Assembly (NCBI GenBank): GCA_020465985.1
Contig: JAANYP010007127.1
Coordinates: 124,001-188,000 of the forward strand
Length of the DNA stretch: 64,000 nucleotides
Reading direction: 5' to 3'
Origin: Centrapalus pauciflorus
Taxonomy: Eukaryota > Streptophyta > Magnoliopsida > Asterales > Asteraceae
Position numbers and translations under genes: made by a program. Below, piece after piece: positions 53,528-64,000 of this stretch. Position 1 is the stretch's first letter. Each line of letters opens with the position of its first letter. The notes under the pieces are model-generated. The model saw only the letters and a list, made by a program, of their open reading frames with translations, made no database searches and was not told where the DNA came from.

Positions 53528-55542
53528 TGTAACATCCACGGATTTAATTTGATGTATTTTGGTTAATTAAGTGGAAAACTTATATATATTTAAGTTGAAT
53601 TTGGGCGATTATTATGTATTTGGATATTTAGCAAGTTTGTTGCTATTTTTAAGAAAATTGAACTCAGAATCAATTTTGTGGAGTATTATGAATTTAAAAG
53701 TTATTTATGATAAATCTAAGATTAAATCAGTATTTTATGGAACCGGTTAAGTCGAGTGATGAAATATGCAAAATGACGAAAGTAGTATATAAAGGGCAAT
53801 AGGCTTCATTTTTCTAGTTTACACTCTCTCACTACTTCATCTCTCTAGAAATTTTCTCTCTACATCTCTCTAAGATATATCACAAACCGACCGTCAGATT
53901 TTCGAGAAATATACGTCATCGGAAAGGTATCGAGGAGTACAACAGCAATCTACAAACAGAATTCAGATTTCGTGCGAATTTAGGTAAGAATCGACCTTTC
54001 TAAGATTATGGTTTCGGTTTTGTAGAAACTAAAATTTCGAATCTATCATTTTATGCAAATTTAAGCTTGTTTTGCTCGAAACATTGCTGGAATGTGATAA
54101 TATATGCATAGTAGAATCGAATCTAGGTATTATACATGATATATTAGTGATTTTAGCCTTAGAAATGAAGGATTTAAGTTGAAATGATGAACAGACTCGA
54201 ATATGTCAAGAACAGAGTCGAAATAGAAGAACAAACTCGAGTTTGGTGCTAGATTCGAGTGTGTACCGTTAGATTCTAAGGGGAGGGCTTCGAATCTAGG
54301 CCTAGACTCGAAGTGGGGTTCGAATCTAACCCTAGATTCGAAGGTATGTTCGAATCTGACATAAGGGGTTCGAATCTGATGCTTGATTTCGAATCTAACC
54401 CATTAAATTCGAGTTTAATGCCTAAATTTGAGAAATATACTCTCTAAACTTGTATATTTTGAATGAAATTTATAAACAACACATATAATGGCAAGAATTA
54501 TTCAAAGGACAAGTTATGAATATGAAATGGGTTCAAACTTTAGTTATAGTGCGAATTTAGATATGTACCCAAAATGGGGAAAATATCGCCAAACTTACGA
54601 AACTTGATTTTATGGATTTAAACGGTTAATGATATGAGGAATTGTTGTAATTGATATAACAGGTCCCTTGTGGTGTTGTTTAACCCACAGTGGGGTACTT
54701 GGTGGATCCGGTTGAAAGCCCGAAGAGAAATAATATCGGTTAAAAGATAATTACGCACCCACTGTGAGTACAGTAGATTTCGCATGTTTATATTTGTTTT
54801 ATGTAAGCTTTGCCTGCTGAGACCTGTTGTTTCATTGATTGTTTGGAATTCTACTAACTTGCGTAGATTTAGATGCACATTCTTACTTGTTGCATGTCCT
54901 TTCGGTTGTTGTGCATCTAGTGATGGACCGGTGGGTCGCATCGATTACTCTGATGTTACTGTGCTATATGACCTGGAGCTGATCCCTCCTAGGCCCGGTA
55001 GGCAGTATGTCATCCCCGATCGTACGTTTGTCTCAGATGGTATGTCTAAATGCCGAGCTGTGAGCTCGAAGGGGCTGCTGCTCTGGTCCGTACTTGGTGT
55101 ACGAAGAGGATATCCGATGTTGGTCATCTGTGTTATCCTTGGGCTTCATAAAAATTTATAAAATGCATAATCTCTATATTCACTAAGCATCCGCTTATTC
55201 CCCAGTTGTTGATTTTTATTTTACAGGAAAAGGGAAGTCTACTGATGGACCTTCTAGTTAGGTCGTTTGGAAAATTTGGGAGACTCGACATTATTTTATC
55301 GGTAATTTATGTTATGAGACAATGTTGTAATATTCTGGATGATTGTAATAAATGTATGGGTGTGTAGACTTAGACTTGGTACCCTATAGCACTGTAGGGT
55401 GTTTTGACGCTGTTGCACTACTTTAATTATGTTTTTAATGCTTCCGCACTAAATTTAGGTTATCAGATCATTATGTTATTGTATGTTGGTGATTAATCCT
55501 GGGTGTATTGTAATTGGTGGTTGTTGTGGCAAGGGTGTCACA
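53528..55542 (+). repeat. Gypsy-2 right LTR
   Basis: 2015 bp, same length as the left LTR with about 13 substitutions by eye, followed by TSD GTTAT. Confidence 0.93.
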
Positions 55543-55870
55543 GTTATGCTAATTGTTGTTTGTGTGCAAGTCCAAGCTATGTTGGGCTAAATACATTACG
55601 GTGTTTGTTCTTAAGTTTGAATATTATGGCATGAATGAATGTTATGTTAATATCAGTTTCTATTTATAATTAAGGGGTGGTGGATCATACTTTTGAATGA
55701 ATGAATGGGTTGTTAAACAATGAGTGTTGTATCTAACAGTGTATAGTGGTATCATTAGTTCTTCCATCTTAAAGTAAGCAAGGAAGACAATTAATTGAAT
55801 CACATATGTCGTCTTAAGAACATTAGTTGTGGAAACCAATTCATTTACATGGAAACTTTTATTTTGGATA
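55543..55870 (+). repeat. Athila-like right LTR, second part, truncated
   Basis: Resumes at GTTATGCTAATTG and matches the left LTR from about 34348 to TTTTGGATACA (about 34675). The following 440 bp of the LTR are replaced by the inverted Gypsy-3 LTR and may lie beyond the window. Confidence 0.82.
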
Positions 55871-55875
55871 CATTT

Positions 55876-58282
55876 TGTCATATCCCGTTACCCCGGTTGG
55901 CAACGAATCGTGACGTCGCGGAAGCGTAACCATAATCATAACGAACGACCACTATATGGACGTTTTAAAAAATACATCGATATAACTTTGAAATATAGAA
56001 ATGTTTTACATCACCAACATATAGTGTAAGTAGTTCGCAAAATACAGAGATTTAAATACATGATTAAACTAACAAAAATAATGCAAATAAATCTCCAATG
56101 GTTTGAAAATGAATGCGACTCCATAAGTACGGAAGCTTGAAAATACTTCTGATGCGGTGTACTTGCCTAATTTCCTGAAAATACACGCTAAAATACGTCA
56201 ACAAAATTGTTGGTGAGCTCATAGGTTTACACGTAAATATGACTTGTATGGACATCAATAGTTGAGTTTGAATTTATAAAATCATAAATTCCATGTTATG
56301 TATTACATAAAAACCATCACGCAACCGAAACTTAATTATGAGTTTTGCTTGTGCAGTATTCCCATACGTAATACCGTAATGTTAAATATATATGCATGCC
56401 GCCGTTAGCCGGTAAGACTAACCCGAATGGGGGACATGACTCCCGATAGATCTATCCACAATATATTCGCGCTTACAAATAAATGTAACCAACGGTTCAT
56501 GATTTGAGGGCTGATGGAACCACACATGTAATACATAATAGAAATGAAGCAGTTTCCGTGTCCATATAAAAACGTAGAATGTATTTCAACCCCAAAACAT
56601 AACAGTGTGAAAATAGGGGCTATGAAGACTCACCGAGCGTGTGATGGCAAAATATTCGCGAAAAATGCAAGTTTACGTTCTTTGATGGTTGATGCACTGG
56701 ATGTGTTTAATCGAGTCCAAAATGATAATAGGGACTTAATAACTCTCATATATGATAATATGTATATACATAGGTTTTTATGTCTTAAATTACTTAACAT
56801 TACTAGTTTATAAATAAAATCCACTTAAAACGTCAAGTTTATATATATATAGTTTTCCAGCTATTCGAAGGTTTTTCGGCCTACTTTGAGGCTATTTTTG
56901 ACCAAGCTCCAAAACGATTTACGCTTTGGTATTCTCTGACAATAAACTACTATATACAAAGAATTTTTAAAGTCAAGAACAGTCATTTTTCAAGGTGTTT
57001 AGGTTAGGGAAAAAACTCGTTAAAAACCCTATGTTTGACATTTTTGAGTTGTCAAACTTTCGGGTTCCCAAATGAAATTTTGGGGTTCTAAACTCCATAA
57101 TAAATTATGAAAACTTCCAGATTTTTAGTTAAGACATAGATTTAACTTTTGAGATAAGAATCAACTCATTTTGATAAGTTATGAATTAGTTATGATTTTT
57201 CAGAGTTGATGCAACATTTCTGCCGAAATTCCGTATTTCATAAACTTGAAATAACTTGTGATTCTTGTTGTTTATTCAAAGACTACTTGTATAAAAGTTA
57301 TAAAACACATTTATATGAGTTGTTTTCTTAATATTTACACTTACATGATGTGTTTATATATTTATAAGCACATTTGAAGAAAACAACTTAAAAACAAAAA
57401 CTTGTGATTTATAAACTTGACTTTTTATGAAACTTGTTGTTGGTAATTATATATATTATACAAGACTTATATAAACATTAATATAAGATGTTATGAGTTA
57501 GTATTCTTACTTTGGGGTATTAGGAGTATGCAAACTAGTAGAAGTTGAAACTTTTTGAAGGAAGCACCAAGAACACTTGTTAAAATGAAGAACACTTGAA
57601 AGTTTTCTTGGCCTTGCACTAGGACTCTTCTTGGCCTTGCACTAGGCCACTTCTTGGCCGGATTTTGTGATGAAGAGAAAGAGAGTTTTTGGCTTGTGAA
57701 GTGTGTGGAAAAGAATGAAGAATTGGGTCTGTATTTATAGAGGAAAAAAAATGGTGAAATGATGAAGAATAGTGTGAGATCTTGGGTGAATTGAAAGAAG
57801 AGGATTTGATGGTGAAATGTTGAGTAAAATAAAAAAAATTTCAGGGTCCTTGTGTGCTATTCCTATGGCCGGCCTAATGGGGGTATTCCCATGTATTTTT
57901 TTTGTATAAAAGTATTTCAAAATATATTCCTGTATTTCCCATTTCTTGTAATTTCATAAATACTTTTGGATGCATTGTTTTAATGAATTGTTTTAGTCTT
58001 CCATAATTAATGTTAAGTAAATGTATTAGTGTATGATTGGTGCCACTAATCATAATTTAATTATGTACTTGGTTGAATTAATCATTCATATCGTAAATCG
58101 ATCGGATTAATTGATTTGCCGATACATCGCACCGATGAAATTGATTCTAATTGAGTTGAATTTCTTCATGAACATCGTTAATCACTATGATTAATTTCTA
58201 ATGACCACTGATTAGGTTATAATTGGCTATTATATACTGATTAGGTCATAGTTGCTAACCTGGTTTAATGCTGGATGTTACA
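55876..58282 (-). repeat. Gypsy-3 3' LTR (inverted)
   Basis: On the minus strand TGTAACATCCAGC to GGGATATGACA, 2407 bp. The GC-rich stretch at 56399-56456 (minus-strand CTATCGGGAGTCATGTCCCC) occupies the place of the CATCCCCGATC island in the other gypsy LTRs. No credible gene inside. Confidence 0.85.
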
Positions 58283-58297
58283 GTCTCCACCTGTTAA
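58283..58297 (-). promoter_or_regulatory. Purine-rich tract before the Gypsy-3 LTR
   Basis: The minus strand reads TTAACAGGTGGAGAC directly before TGTAACATCC. It is the usual plus-strand primer of this clade. Confidence 0.7.
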
Positions 58298-59809
58298 GGG
58301 AATTTCATCCCGAAAGTAGCTCGTGTTCTCCACTGCTTGGGTATTTGAGAACAGATGAGGGTATTTTCCCGGAAACTGATCTTCGCATTCCCACGTAAAC
58401 TCAGGACCTCGCTTAGAGTTCCATCTGAGTTTTATTATCGGGATCCGGCTGTGCTTTAGTTTCTTGACTTCTCGGTCCATTATTTCCACGGGTTTTTCAA
58501 CGAGGTTCAACTTATCGTCTAGCTCCAGCTCGTCCATGGGTATGACAAGTGTTTCATCAGCCAGGCACTTCTTAAGGTTTGATACGTGGAAGGTATTATG
58601 AACATCACAAAGCTCTTGGGGCAGATCGAGTCGGTAGGCTATCGGGCCAATTCTTTTGGAAATCTTTAATGGTCCGATATAACGAGGATTGAGTTTTGCT
58701 CATTTCCCAAAACGGATTACGCCTTTCCAAGGCGGGACTTTCAGTATTAATTGATCACCCTCCTGGAATTCCAAATCCTTTCGTCGAATATCTGCATAGC
58801 TTTTCTATCGATCCTGAGCAATCTTTAATCGGTTCCGAATCTAGACTATCTTTTCTGTAGTCTCCTGGATGATCTCGGGTCCAGTGATCTGGCTATCTCC
58901 TACCTTAGCCCAACAAAGCGGTGACCGACACTTTTGCCCATAAAGTGCCTCGAATGGAGCAGTCTTAATACTTGAGTGATAGTTGTTGCTACAGGAAAAC
59001 TCAACTAATGGCAGGTGCCTGTCCCAACTTTTGCCAAAGTCGATAACACATGCCCTTAGCATGTTCACCAATGTTTGAATCGTTCTTTCATACTGACCAT
59101 CCGTCTGCGGGTGATAGGCTGTGCTCATGTCCAGGCGTGTACCCAATGCCTCTTGTAACGATGGCAAAAATCTTGATGTGAACCGGCTGTCCCTATCTGA
59201 TATAAATTATACAGGAACTCCATGCCTATAGACGACTTCTTTACGATAGATTCGTGTTAACTTATCCATCTTATCAGTCTCCTTGATTGACAAGAAGTGT
59301 GCAGTCTTTGTGAGTGGATCCACAATCATCCAAATGGTGTCATGACCTCCAGAAGTCTTTGGCAACTTTTTGATGAAGTCCATGGTTATTCGCTCCCACT
59401 TCCACCGGGGTATTTCTTGTTGAACCAACAATCCTGATGGCGTCAGGTGCTCAGCGTTAACTTTTAAACACGTTAAGCATTTGCTGACATACGTAGCAAT
59501 GTCAGCCTTCATGTTTGGCCACCAGTACATTTCCTTCAGGTCGTGATACATCTTATCTGGCCCTGGGTGAATAGAAAATCTTGTTTTATGCCCTTCATCC
59601 ATGACCAGCTTTCTTAACCCTCTCAATTTTGGTAGCCAAATTCTGCTCATGAAGTATCGACATCCATCAGTCTTGATTTCAAACCGTTTATCCATTCCTC
59701 GCAGGGCTTCATCTAGATGATTTCCCTCCATGACTGCTTTCTCTTTTGCCTTGTGGATTTGAGAGTTCAAGTTTGACTTCGTAGTCATGACCAAAGCTCG
59801 GACTCTCAA
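58298..59809 (-). pseudogene. Gypsy-3 integrase and chromodomain-like end, broken
   Basis: Minus strand. 59809-59207 is open with a zinc domain (HKTRFSIHPGPDKMYHDLK, CLTCLKVNAEH) and core start (ITMDFIKKLPKTSGG). A stop follows at HGVPV. 59167-58841 carries the end of the core (TAYHPQTDGQYERTI with the Glu) and FEALYGQKCRSPLCW. The second Asp region lies between, near 59190. After further stops, 58537-58265 ends with VEIMDREVKKLKHSRIPI and LRWNSKRGPEFTWECEDQF, a chromodomain-like tail. Confidence 0.85.
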
Positions 59810-59847
59810 AGGTTTAACCCGTTCCTTCCGACTTAAAGCATCAACTA

Positions 59848-60033
59848 CTACATTGCCTTACCCGGATGATAACGAATCTCACAATCAGAATCGTTAAGCA
59901 GCTCAACCCAGCAACGTTGCCTCATGTTTAACTCTTTCTGGTTCAGAATATGGTGAAGGCTCTTGTGATCTATAAACACCGTGCACTTCGTATCGTAAAG
60001 GTAGTGCCTACATATCTTGAGAGCAAATACCAC
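59848..60033 (-). pseudogene. Gypsy-3 RNase H end
   Basis: Minus strand: LKICRHYLYDTKCTVFIDHK then QKELNMRQRCWVELL and YHPGKAM. A frame break after it removes the usual ADALSRK in register. A stop at 60070 separates it from RT. Confidence 0.8.
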
Positions 60034-60069
60034 AGCTCCAAGCTCCAGGTCGTGAGTCGTGTATTTTAC

Positions 60070-60960
60070 CTAATGCACTTTAAGTTGCCGCGATGCATAA
60101 GCGATAATCTTGTCTCTTTGAATTAACACATAACCCAATCCATTGTGTGAGGTGTCACAGTAAACAACAAAATCTTCTGTTCCTTCCGGTAGGGACAGAA
60201 TGGGTGCACTACACAACCTTTGCTTTAACATTCGAAATGTCGTTTCCTGATCTTCACCCCAGTTGTACTTTATGTCCTTTCGAGTCAATTCTGTTAAGGA
60301 ACCAGCTATCTTCAAGAAGTATTCAATGAATCGCCAATAATAACCAGCAAAACCTAAGAATTGACGAATTTTGGTGGGTGTCCTAGGTGTTGCCCAGTCC
60401 TTAATGGCCTCGATTTTTGATGGGTCTACTTGAATCCCTTGGCTATTTATCACATGCCCTAGGAATTTAACTTCTTGTAGCCAAAATTCACACTTAGAGA
60501 ATTTGGCGTACAACTGTTCTTTCTCTAGCAGCTCCAAAATCAACTTCAGATACTGCTCATGCTCTTCATTATTTCTAGAGTAGATAAGGATATCGTCTAT
60601 GAACACTATTACAAATTTGTCCAAATACGGTTTACACACTCGATTCACAAGGTCCATGAATACGGCTGGTGCGTTAGTCAAACCGAATGACATCACCTGA
60701 AATTCGTAATGTCCATAATGAGTTATGAACACTGTCTTGGGTATATCTTCTTCCCGGATCGCAGATCAATCTTAGAGTAAAATCTAGATCCTTGGAGTTG
60801 ATCGAGTAAATCGTTGATTCTGGAGAGAGGGTATCGGTTTTTGATTGTTAACTTGTGCAGCTCTCGATAATCGATGCACATCCTAAAGGATTCGTCCTTC
60901 TTCTTGACAAATAAGACCGGAGCTCCCCAAGGTGAGGAACTTGGCCATATGAATCATTTC
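60070..60960 (-). pseudogene. Gypsy-3 reverse transcriptase and RNase H start
   Basis: Minus strand. 60732-60070 is open for 220 codons: FGLTNAPAVFMDLVNRVCKP, catalytic VIVFIDDILIYS, LGHVINSQGIQVDPSK and the RNase H start VVYCDTSHNGLGYVL. Upstream pieces (SSSPWGAPVLFVKKKDES-like, MCIDYREL-like) reach 60960 with stops and a frameshift near 60760. The N-terminus is cut by Copia-5. Confidence 0.85.
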
Positions 60961-61546
60961 TGTTAGTACATCCTGTGTGACGATAGCAGTGTAAATATAG
61001 ATAGCATTTTGTGTAAGCCAATTTACTTGATATTGGATATTAACAAGTGTTTGATATATGTTTAATTATATATGTTTGATACTAATTGTATGTATGTCTG
61101 AAGTAGGTGTAATGTATTACAGTAATTTAAAACATAAGTTCAAAGATAAGTTCAAACATAAGTTCAAAAGTAAGCTCAAACATAAGTTTGAAGGTTTAAG
61201 TTCGAATTGGTTAAGAGGACAAGTTTGAAAAAAGCCTTGGGCCAAGTTCGAACTTGTCCTAGGCAAAGTCGAACCAGTCAGTATAATTAAGGGTTAACTC
61301 GATTAATTATGAGACTTTTGCAGATTTTCAGAGAGATTAAGCAAAAGGGCGATCTCGAACTTTCTTGCAATCAGAGAGTTTCGTGTGGAGAGAATCATCG
61401 TGTTGGGACGATTCGTTGTTCGTCTATCACCGTGCTAGTCTCCGTGTTTCGGTGTGTGTGGTCTTTCCGTCAAGCCACTAACGAGGATTCCGCACTCGTT
61501 GGAAGGTGTTGCGTCAAGATAAGATCCGTAGAGAGCAGACCTTACA
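60961..61546 (+). repeat. Copia-5 5' LTR
   Basis: 586 bp, TGTTAGTACATCC to GACCTTACA, with five 12-bp AGTTCAAA-type units (61137-61196). Confidence 0.88.
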
Positions 61547-61548
61547 AG

Positions 61549-61560
61549 TGGTATCAGAGC
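61549..61560 (+). promoter_or_regulatory. Primer-binding site, initiator-Met tRNA (Copia-5)
   Basis: TGGTATCAGAGC two bases after the LTR. Confidence 0.9.
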
Positions 61561-62052
61561 CATTGGGTGTTCGTGGTGTTCTTCATGTTCACTAGAAACT
61601 TCTGTGGTTTCTAGACGTTTTTGGACGTTTAAATCACACTTTTGGACAGATTTTCAAGCTATACAAGCAAGATAACAGAAAATAGTTTGCATTAGTTCAA
61701 GTTTTTGGTTGAAATCAATATTTTTCCTCTTAAAAATATTGGTTTAAACTGAAACCTTGAAAAAATCGAATTATTAGCCATTTTTCGAACTTGCGTCGCT
61801 CGAACATCAAGGGGGTATTAGGGTTTACTCAAAATTCGAGTTTGTCAGAAATATACGCTCCTGTCGAAGTTCTTTAGGGTTTGATTCGAGTTTGCTTGAT
61901 TCAAATTTGCTCAGTTTCGAATTTTCATTAAATTTGAATTTAGGGATTCGACTTTGATCATACCTTTGAGTTTGTCAACTATTTCGAATTTAGTTAAACT
62001 TTAAACTTAATTTCGAATTTAATTCAAAACAAATTTAAAATTAATTATATTT
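61561..62052 (+). other. Copia-5 leader
   Basis: Non-coding, similar to 20883-21460 of Copia-2 (for example CGCTCGAACAT followed by GGGGGTATTAGGGTT) but with degraded TTCGAA words. Confidence 0.6.
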
Positions 62053-62645
62053 TGTAAGGTCTGAACTCTACGGATCTATCTCGACGTGACACCTTCTAAC
62101 GGGTGCGAAATCCTCGTTAGCGGCTTGACGGATATATCACGCACACCGGAACACGGAGACTACCACAGTGATAGACGTACAACTTAGAACGCCTCGACAC
62201 GATGATTCTCTCCTCACGAAACTCACTGATTGCAATCAAGTTCGAGTTCGCGTTTTGCTAATCGTCTGACCAATTCTACAAAAGTCTAATAACTAATCGA
62301 ATTAACCCTTAATTATACTGACAGATTCGAGTTTGTCTAGGACAAATTCAAATCTGGCCCAAGGCCTATTCGAATTTGTCCTCCTAGACAAATTCGAATC
62401 TAGCCTAAATTCGAACTTCACCATTCAAACTTATGTTTGAGATTATGTTTGATTTTATCCTTGAACTTTACGTTTGAACTTCTTGTAGTACATTACACCA
62501 AGTTCAAACATACAAACAATCAATTATCAAACACACATAATCAAACATATATCCAACACTTGTTAATATCTAATATCAAGTAAATAGTCATACACAAAAT
62601 GCTATCTAAACTTAGACTGCTATCGTCACACAAGATGTACTAACA
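62053..62645 (-). repeat. Copia-6 3' LTR (inverted)
   Basis: Minus strand TGTTAGTACATCTTG to GACCTTACA, 593 bp. Its start is closest to that of Copia-5, with a degraded 12-bp repeat zone near 62425-62495. Confidence 0.88.
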
Positions 62646-62647
62646 AA

Positions 62648-62656
62648 CTCCCCCTT
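62648..62656 (-). promoter_or_regulatory. Polypurine tract (Copia-6)
   Basis: Minus strand AAGGGGGAG just before the LTR start, identical to the Copia-2 tract. Confidence 0.8.
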
Positions 62657-62820
62657 CATGATAGCTTCTAACTTTTTACATTTTGTCTAACTACTTGAAC
62701 TATATAGACTACTACCTGCATATAAAACTATATCTATACATATTCTAACTATCTTCTAGAGCTTCGTACCTTCAGATCTCCATCCTTCGTGAAAGAAGAT
62801 AGGCTGATCGTGTAGCTTCT

Positions 62821-63912
62821 TTAGTCGTCCTTGGATAGGTTTATTAGATGTAATGGATCATACACTCGCAAAATAACTTTGTCTTGAGTATCTTCCATCA
62901 CGGCTTCAGTAGTATCATTATCTACATACCACCACTTCATGTTACTTAGAACATCTTCTGGCATCGACTTCATAGGCACCTTCTTCAAACACTTTACAGG
63001 CTTGTACACCATTCTAGCCCATGGCCTACCTGTATGTGGATACATCCTTGTCTCATCTTCCACTCTCTTTCCCATCCTTGGCTTGAGTCTTTCAAATTTT
63101 CCGGATCGACCCTCCTTTCTGATAATCTTGGCTATATCCTCAGCATAAGGATCCTCACCGATATTGACTAACTCTTTCCACGCTAACTCCTTTACTTCTA
63201 CCTTCGGCAATGTATTAAATACTCTGAGCGTCCGCCTAAGGTATTGAAGTCCATCTCTTCTTTTTAGTATGAATAGCTGCAGTTCTCTGTCGAAGAACCA
63301 ACTTATAATTCCACCTGATACATTCTCGGAGCCCGGTACTCTCATTCTTCTTTTCATCTTACGCTCTACCATCTTTTCTTCCTTTTGGAACCATAGATTC
63401 AACAGTTCAGCCCTAGATGGCTCTCTCTCAGCTTCCTCTAGTTCAGAGTCTTCTATCGAGGCCAGTTTGATCTCGTCGATATCAATCACATTTTGCTCAT
63501 TCTGCACGTATAAGTCTGTGATAGGCTGTAAATTTACAATCACCTCATCAACATTGTCGTCTTCATCTTCTATCACTTCATCATCTGATTTCCAATCAGC
63601 TATGTCCTCTGGCACGAACTCCCCTTCCTCCAACTCTTCAATATCATCTTCAAAATCAAATTCTATCTCTTCTTCTTCAATATCTATTAGAGCGTCAATC
63701 ATCTCGCTCTCAATGGCCTTTGAAGAACTAGCCTCACCTCCTTCAACTCCTGACTGACTAGGCTCCCCCTGAACTTCAGCATGCTGAGTAGAAGAAAAAT
63801 CTACTGGCTCACTATCTTTTCGTGCATCGGGATCATTACCATCATCATATTCTCTTCTCTTCTCTTGAGCATCTCTGCAGCTGGTCTCCCCCTCAGCCTG
63901 AAGATCTTTCAT
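62821..63912 (-). CDS. Copia-6 ORF3, 363 codons open, C-terminal part
   Basis: Uncharacterised post-pol protein, the best-preserved copy. A polar start (residues 1-75) leads into a strongly acidic stretch (about 75-175, runs of Glu and Asp). The conserved C-terminal domain follows: GGIISWFFDRELQLFILKRR, LPKVEVKELAWKELVNIGED, IIRKEGRSGKFERLKPRMGK, TGRPWARMVYKPVKCLKKVP, MKWWYVDNDTTEAVMED and YDPLHLINLS. The ATG at 63912 is not the natural start: a TAG two codons upstream (63916-63918) sits where Copia-2 has CAA, and the coiled-coil sequence continues to the window edge. A 1-base loss near the end makes it stop about 25 codons earlier than Copia-2. No membrane segment. Confidence 0.75.
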   Translation of the reverse strand: MKDLQAEGETSCRDAQEKRREYDDGNDPDARKDSEPVDFSSTQHAEVQGEPSQSGVEGGEASSSKAIESEMIDALIDIEEEEIEFDFEDDIEELEEGEFVPEDIADWKSDDEVIEDEDDNVDEVIVNLQPITDLYVQNEQNVIDIDEIKLASIEDSELEEAEREPSRAELLNLWFQKEEKMVERKMKRRMRVPGSENVSGGIISWFFDRELQLFILKRRDGLQYLRRTLRVFNTLPKVEVKELAWKELVNIGEDPYAEDIAKIIRKEGRSGKFERLKPRMGKRVEDETRMYPHTGRPWARMVYKPVKCLKKVPMKSMPEDVLSNMKWWYVDNDTTEAVMEDTQDKVILRVYDPLHLINLSKDD

Positions 63913-64000
63913 TAGCTATTCGAGGAGGAACATCATCGTTCGGATCTTAGCAGCTTGATCAGCGACAAATGCTTTCAATTCAATGTTTTCTTGATCAATC

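Larger units (their letters stand above)
46703..55542 (+). mobile_element. Gypsy-2: full-length Tekay-like chromovirus, youngest complete element
   Basis: 8840 bp with two LTRs of exactly 2015 bp (46703-48717, 53528-55542), PBS, gag-pol in two overlapping frames (48936-52166, 52142-53491), purine tract and TSD GTTAT. I counted about 13 differences between the LTRs. Domain order is gag, three knuckles, protease, RT, RNase H, integrase, chromodomain. The only evident coding defect is a frameshift between RNase H and integrase. Confidence 0.93.
33868..55870 (+). mobile_element. Athila-like Ty3-gypsy element, split by Gypsy-2
   Basis: Left LTR 33868-35114, tRNA-Asp type PBS, gag-pol 35321-40811, two copies of a post-pol ORF (42408-43688 and 44098-45391), a purine tract and a right LTR 46224-46702 that resumes at 55543 after Gypsy-2. 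The right LTR is cut at about 55870, where the left one reads on for a further 440 bp. Gag-pol has many stops and frameshifts. Confidence 0.85.
55876..60960 (-). mobile_element. Gypsy-3: inverted Tekay-like chromovirus, 3' part
   Basis: On the minus strand: RT, RNase H, integrase, chromodomain-like end, purine tract, then a 2407-bp LTR. The N-terminal part of RT is cut at 60960 by the Copia-5 LTR, just upstream of WPSSSPWGAPVLFVKK. Stops and frameshifts are moderate. It differs from Gypsy-1/2 in LTR and coding sequence. Confidence 0.87.
60961..62052 (+). mobile_element. Copia-5: 5' LTR and leader only
   Basis: LTR 60961-61546, PBS TGGTATCAGAGC at 61549-61560, then a leader to 62052 resembling that of Copia-2. 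It is cut by the inverted LTR of Copia-6 before gag begins. Confidence 0.85.
62053..64000 (-). mobile_element. Copia-6: inverted SIRE-like element, 3' end
   Basis: On the minus strand ORF3 (63912-62821 and beyond), polypurine tract and 3' LTR (62645-62053). The rest lies beyond the right edge. Inserted into Copia-5. Confidence 0.87.

Noticed and set aside
56544..56813. 89-codon frame in the inverted Gypsy-3 LTR
   Set aside because: No similarity to any family known to me, lies in LTR sequence on the antisense strand, and length is expected by chance.

Overview
The window looks like plant nuclear heterochromatin, and I find no host gene in it. Almost every stretch can be assigned to an LTR retrotransposon. 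Primer-binding sites match plant initiator-Met tRNA (TGGTATCAGAGC) and, in one element, tRNA-Asp. The families are SIRE/Maximus-like Ty1-copia elements with an extra ORF after pol, Tekay-like chromoviruses (Ty3-gypsy) and an Athila-like gypsy element. The copia post-pol ORF resembles ones I associate with asterids, perhaps Asteraceae. That placement is a low-confidence inference.

Layout, left to right. Copia-1 (+) enters from beyond the left edge and runs to about 18,690. It is split by Gypsy-1 (1110-9039, TSD AACAT on both sides), by a 3'-truncated gypsy LTR (10470-12252) and by an inverted solo copia LTR (17986-18639). Next come inverted copia pieces: an RT fragment (18691-18884), an LTR (18885-19217) and internal sequence up to 20273. 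Copia-2 (+, 20274-30219) has both LTRs, gag, pol, a structured non-coding block and ORF3. A Copia-3 tail (30223-31408) is cut by the 5' LTR of Copia-4 (31409-33867). Copia-4 is cut by the Athila-like element, whose left LTR is 33868-35114, internal region 35115-46223 and right LTR 46224-46702 plus 55543-55870. Inside that right LTR sits Gypsy-2 (46703-55542, TSD GTTAT, two 2015-bp LTRs), the best-preserved element. The right LTR is then cut by the inverted Gypsy-3 (55876-60960). Gypsy-3 is cut by Copia-5 (+, 60961-62052), and Copia-5 by the inverted Copia-6 (62053 to the window end).

How the parts work together. Gypsy-2 carries a nearly complete gag-protease-RT-RNase H-integrase-chromodomain set, broken once by a frameshift. 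Gypsy-1 has Gypsy-2-like leader and LTR ends and a short open gag, but a decayed and partly deleted pol. Its two LTRs are nonetheless almost identical, which points to recent mobilisation in trans. The copia elements all have the order gag-pol, conserved non-coding block, ORF3, polypurine tract, LTR.

The most interesting signal is in that copia non-coding block. It holds a tandem array of RNA-like modules. Each has an outer stem of 9-11 bp, an internal loop that is almost always 11 by 13 nt, and a 5-bp inner stem capped by a tetraloop. All seven copies in three elements fit GNRA, with variation at the N and R positions and a compensatory C-G to T-A change. Other notable points are the uncharacterised ORF3 with two conserved domains, a tandemly duplicated ORF after pol in the Athila-like element with a purine tract before each copy, and family-specific short-motif arrays in the LTRs and leaders of both superfamilies.
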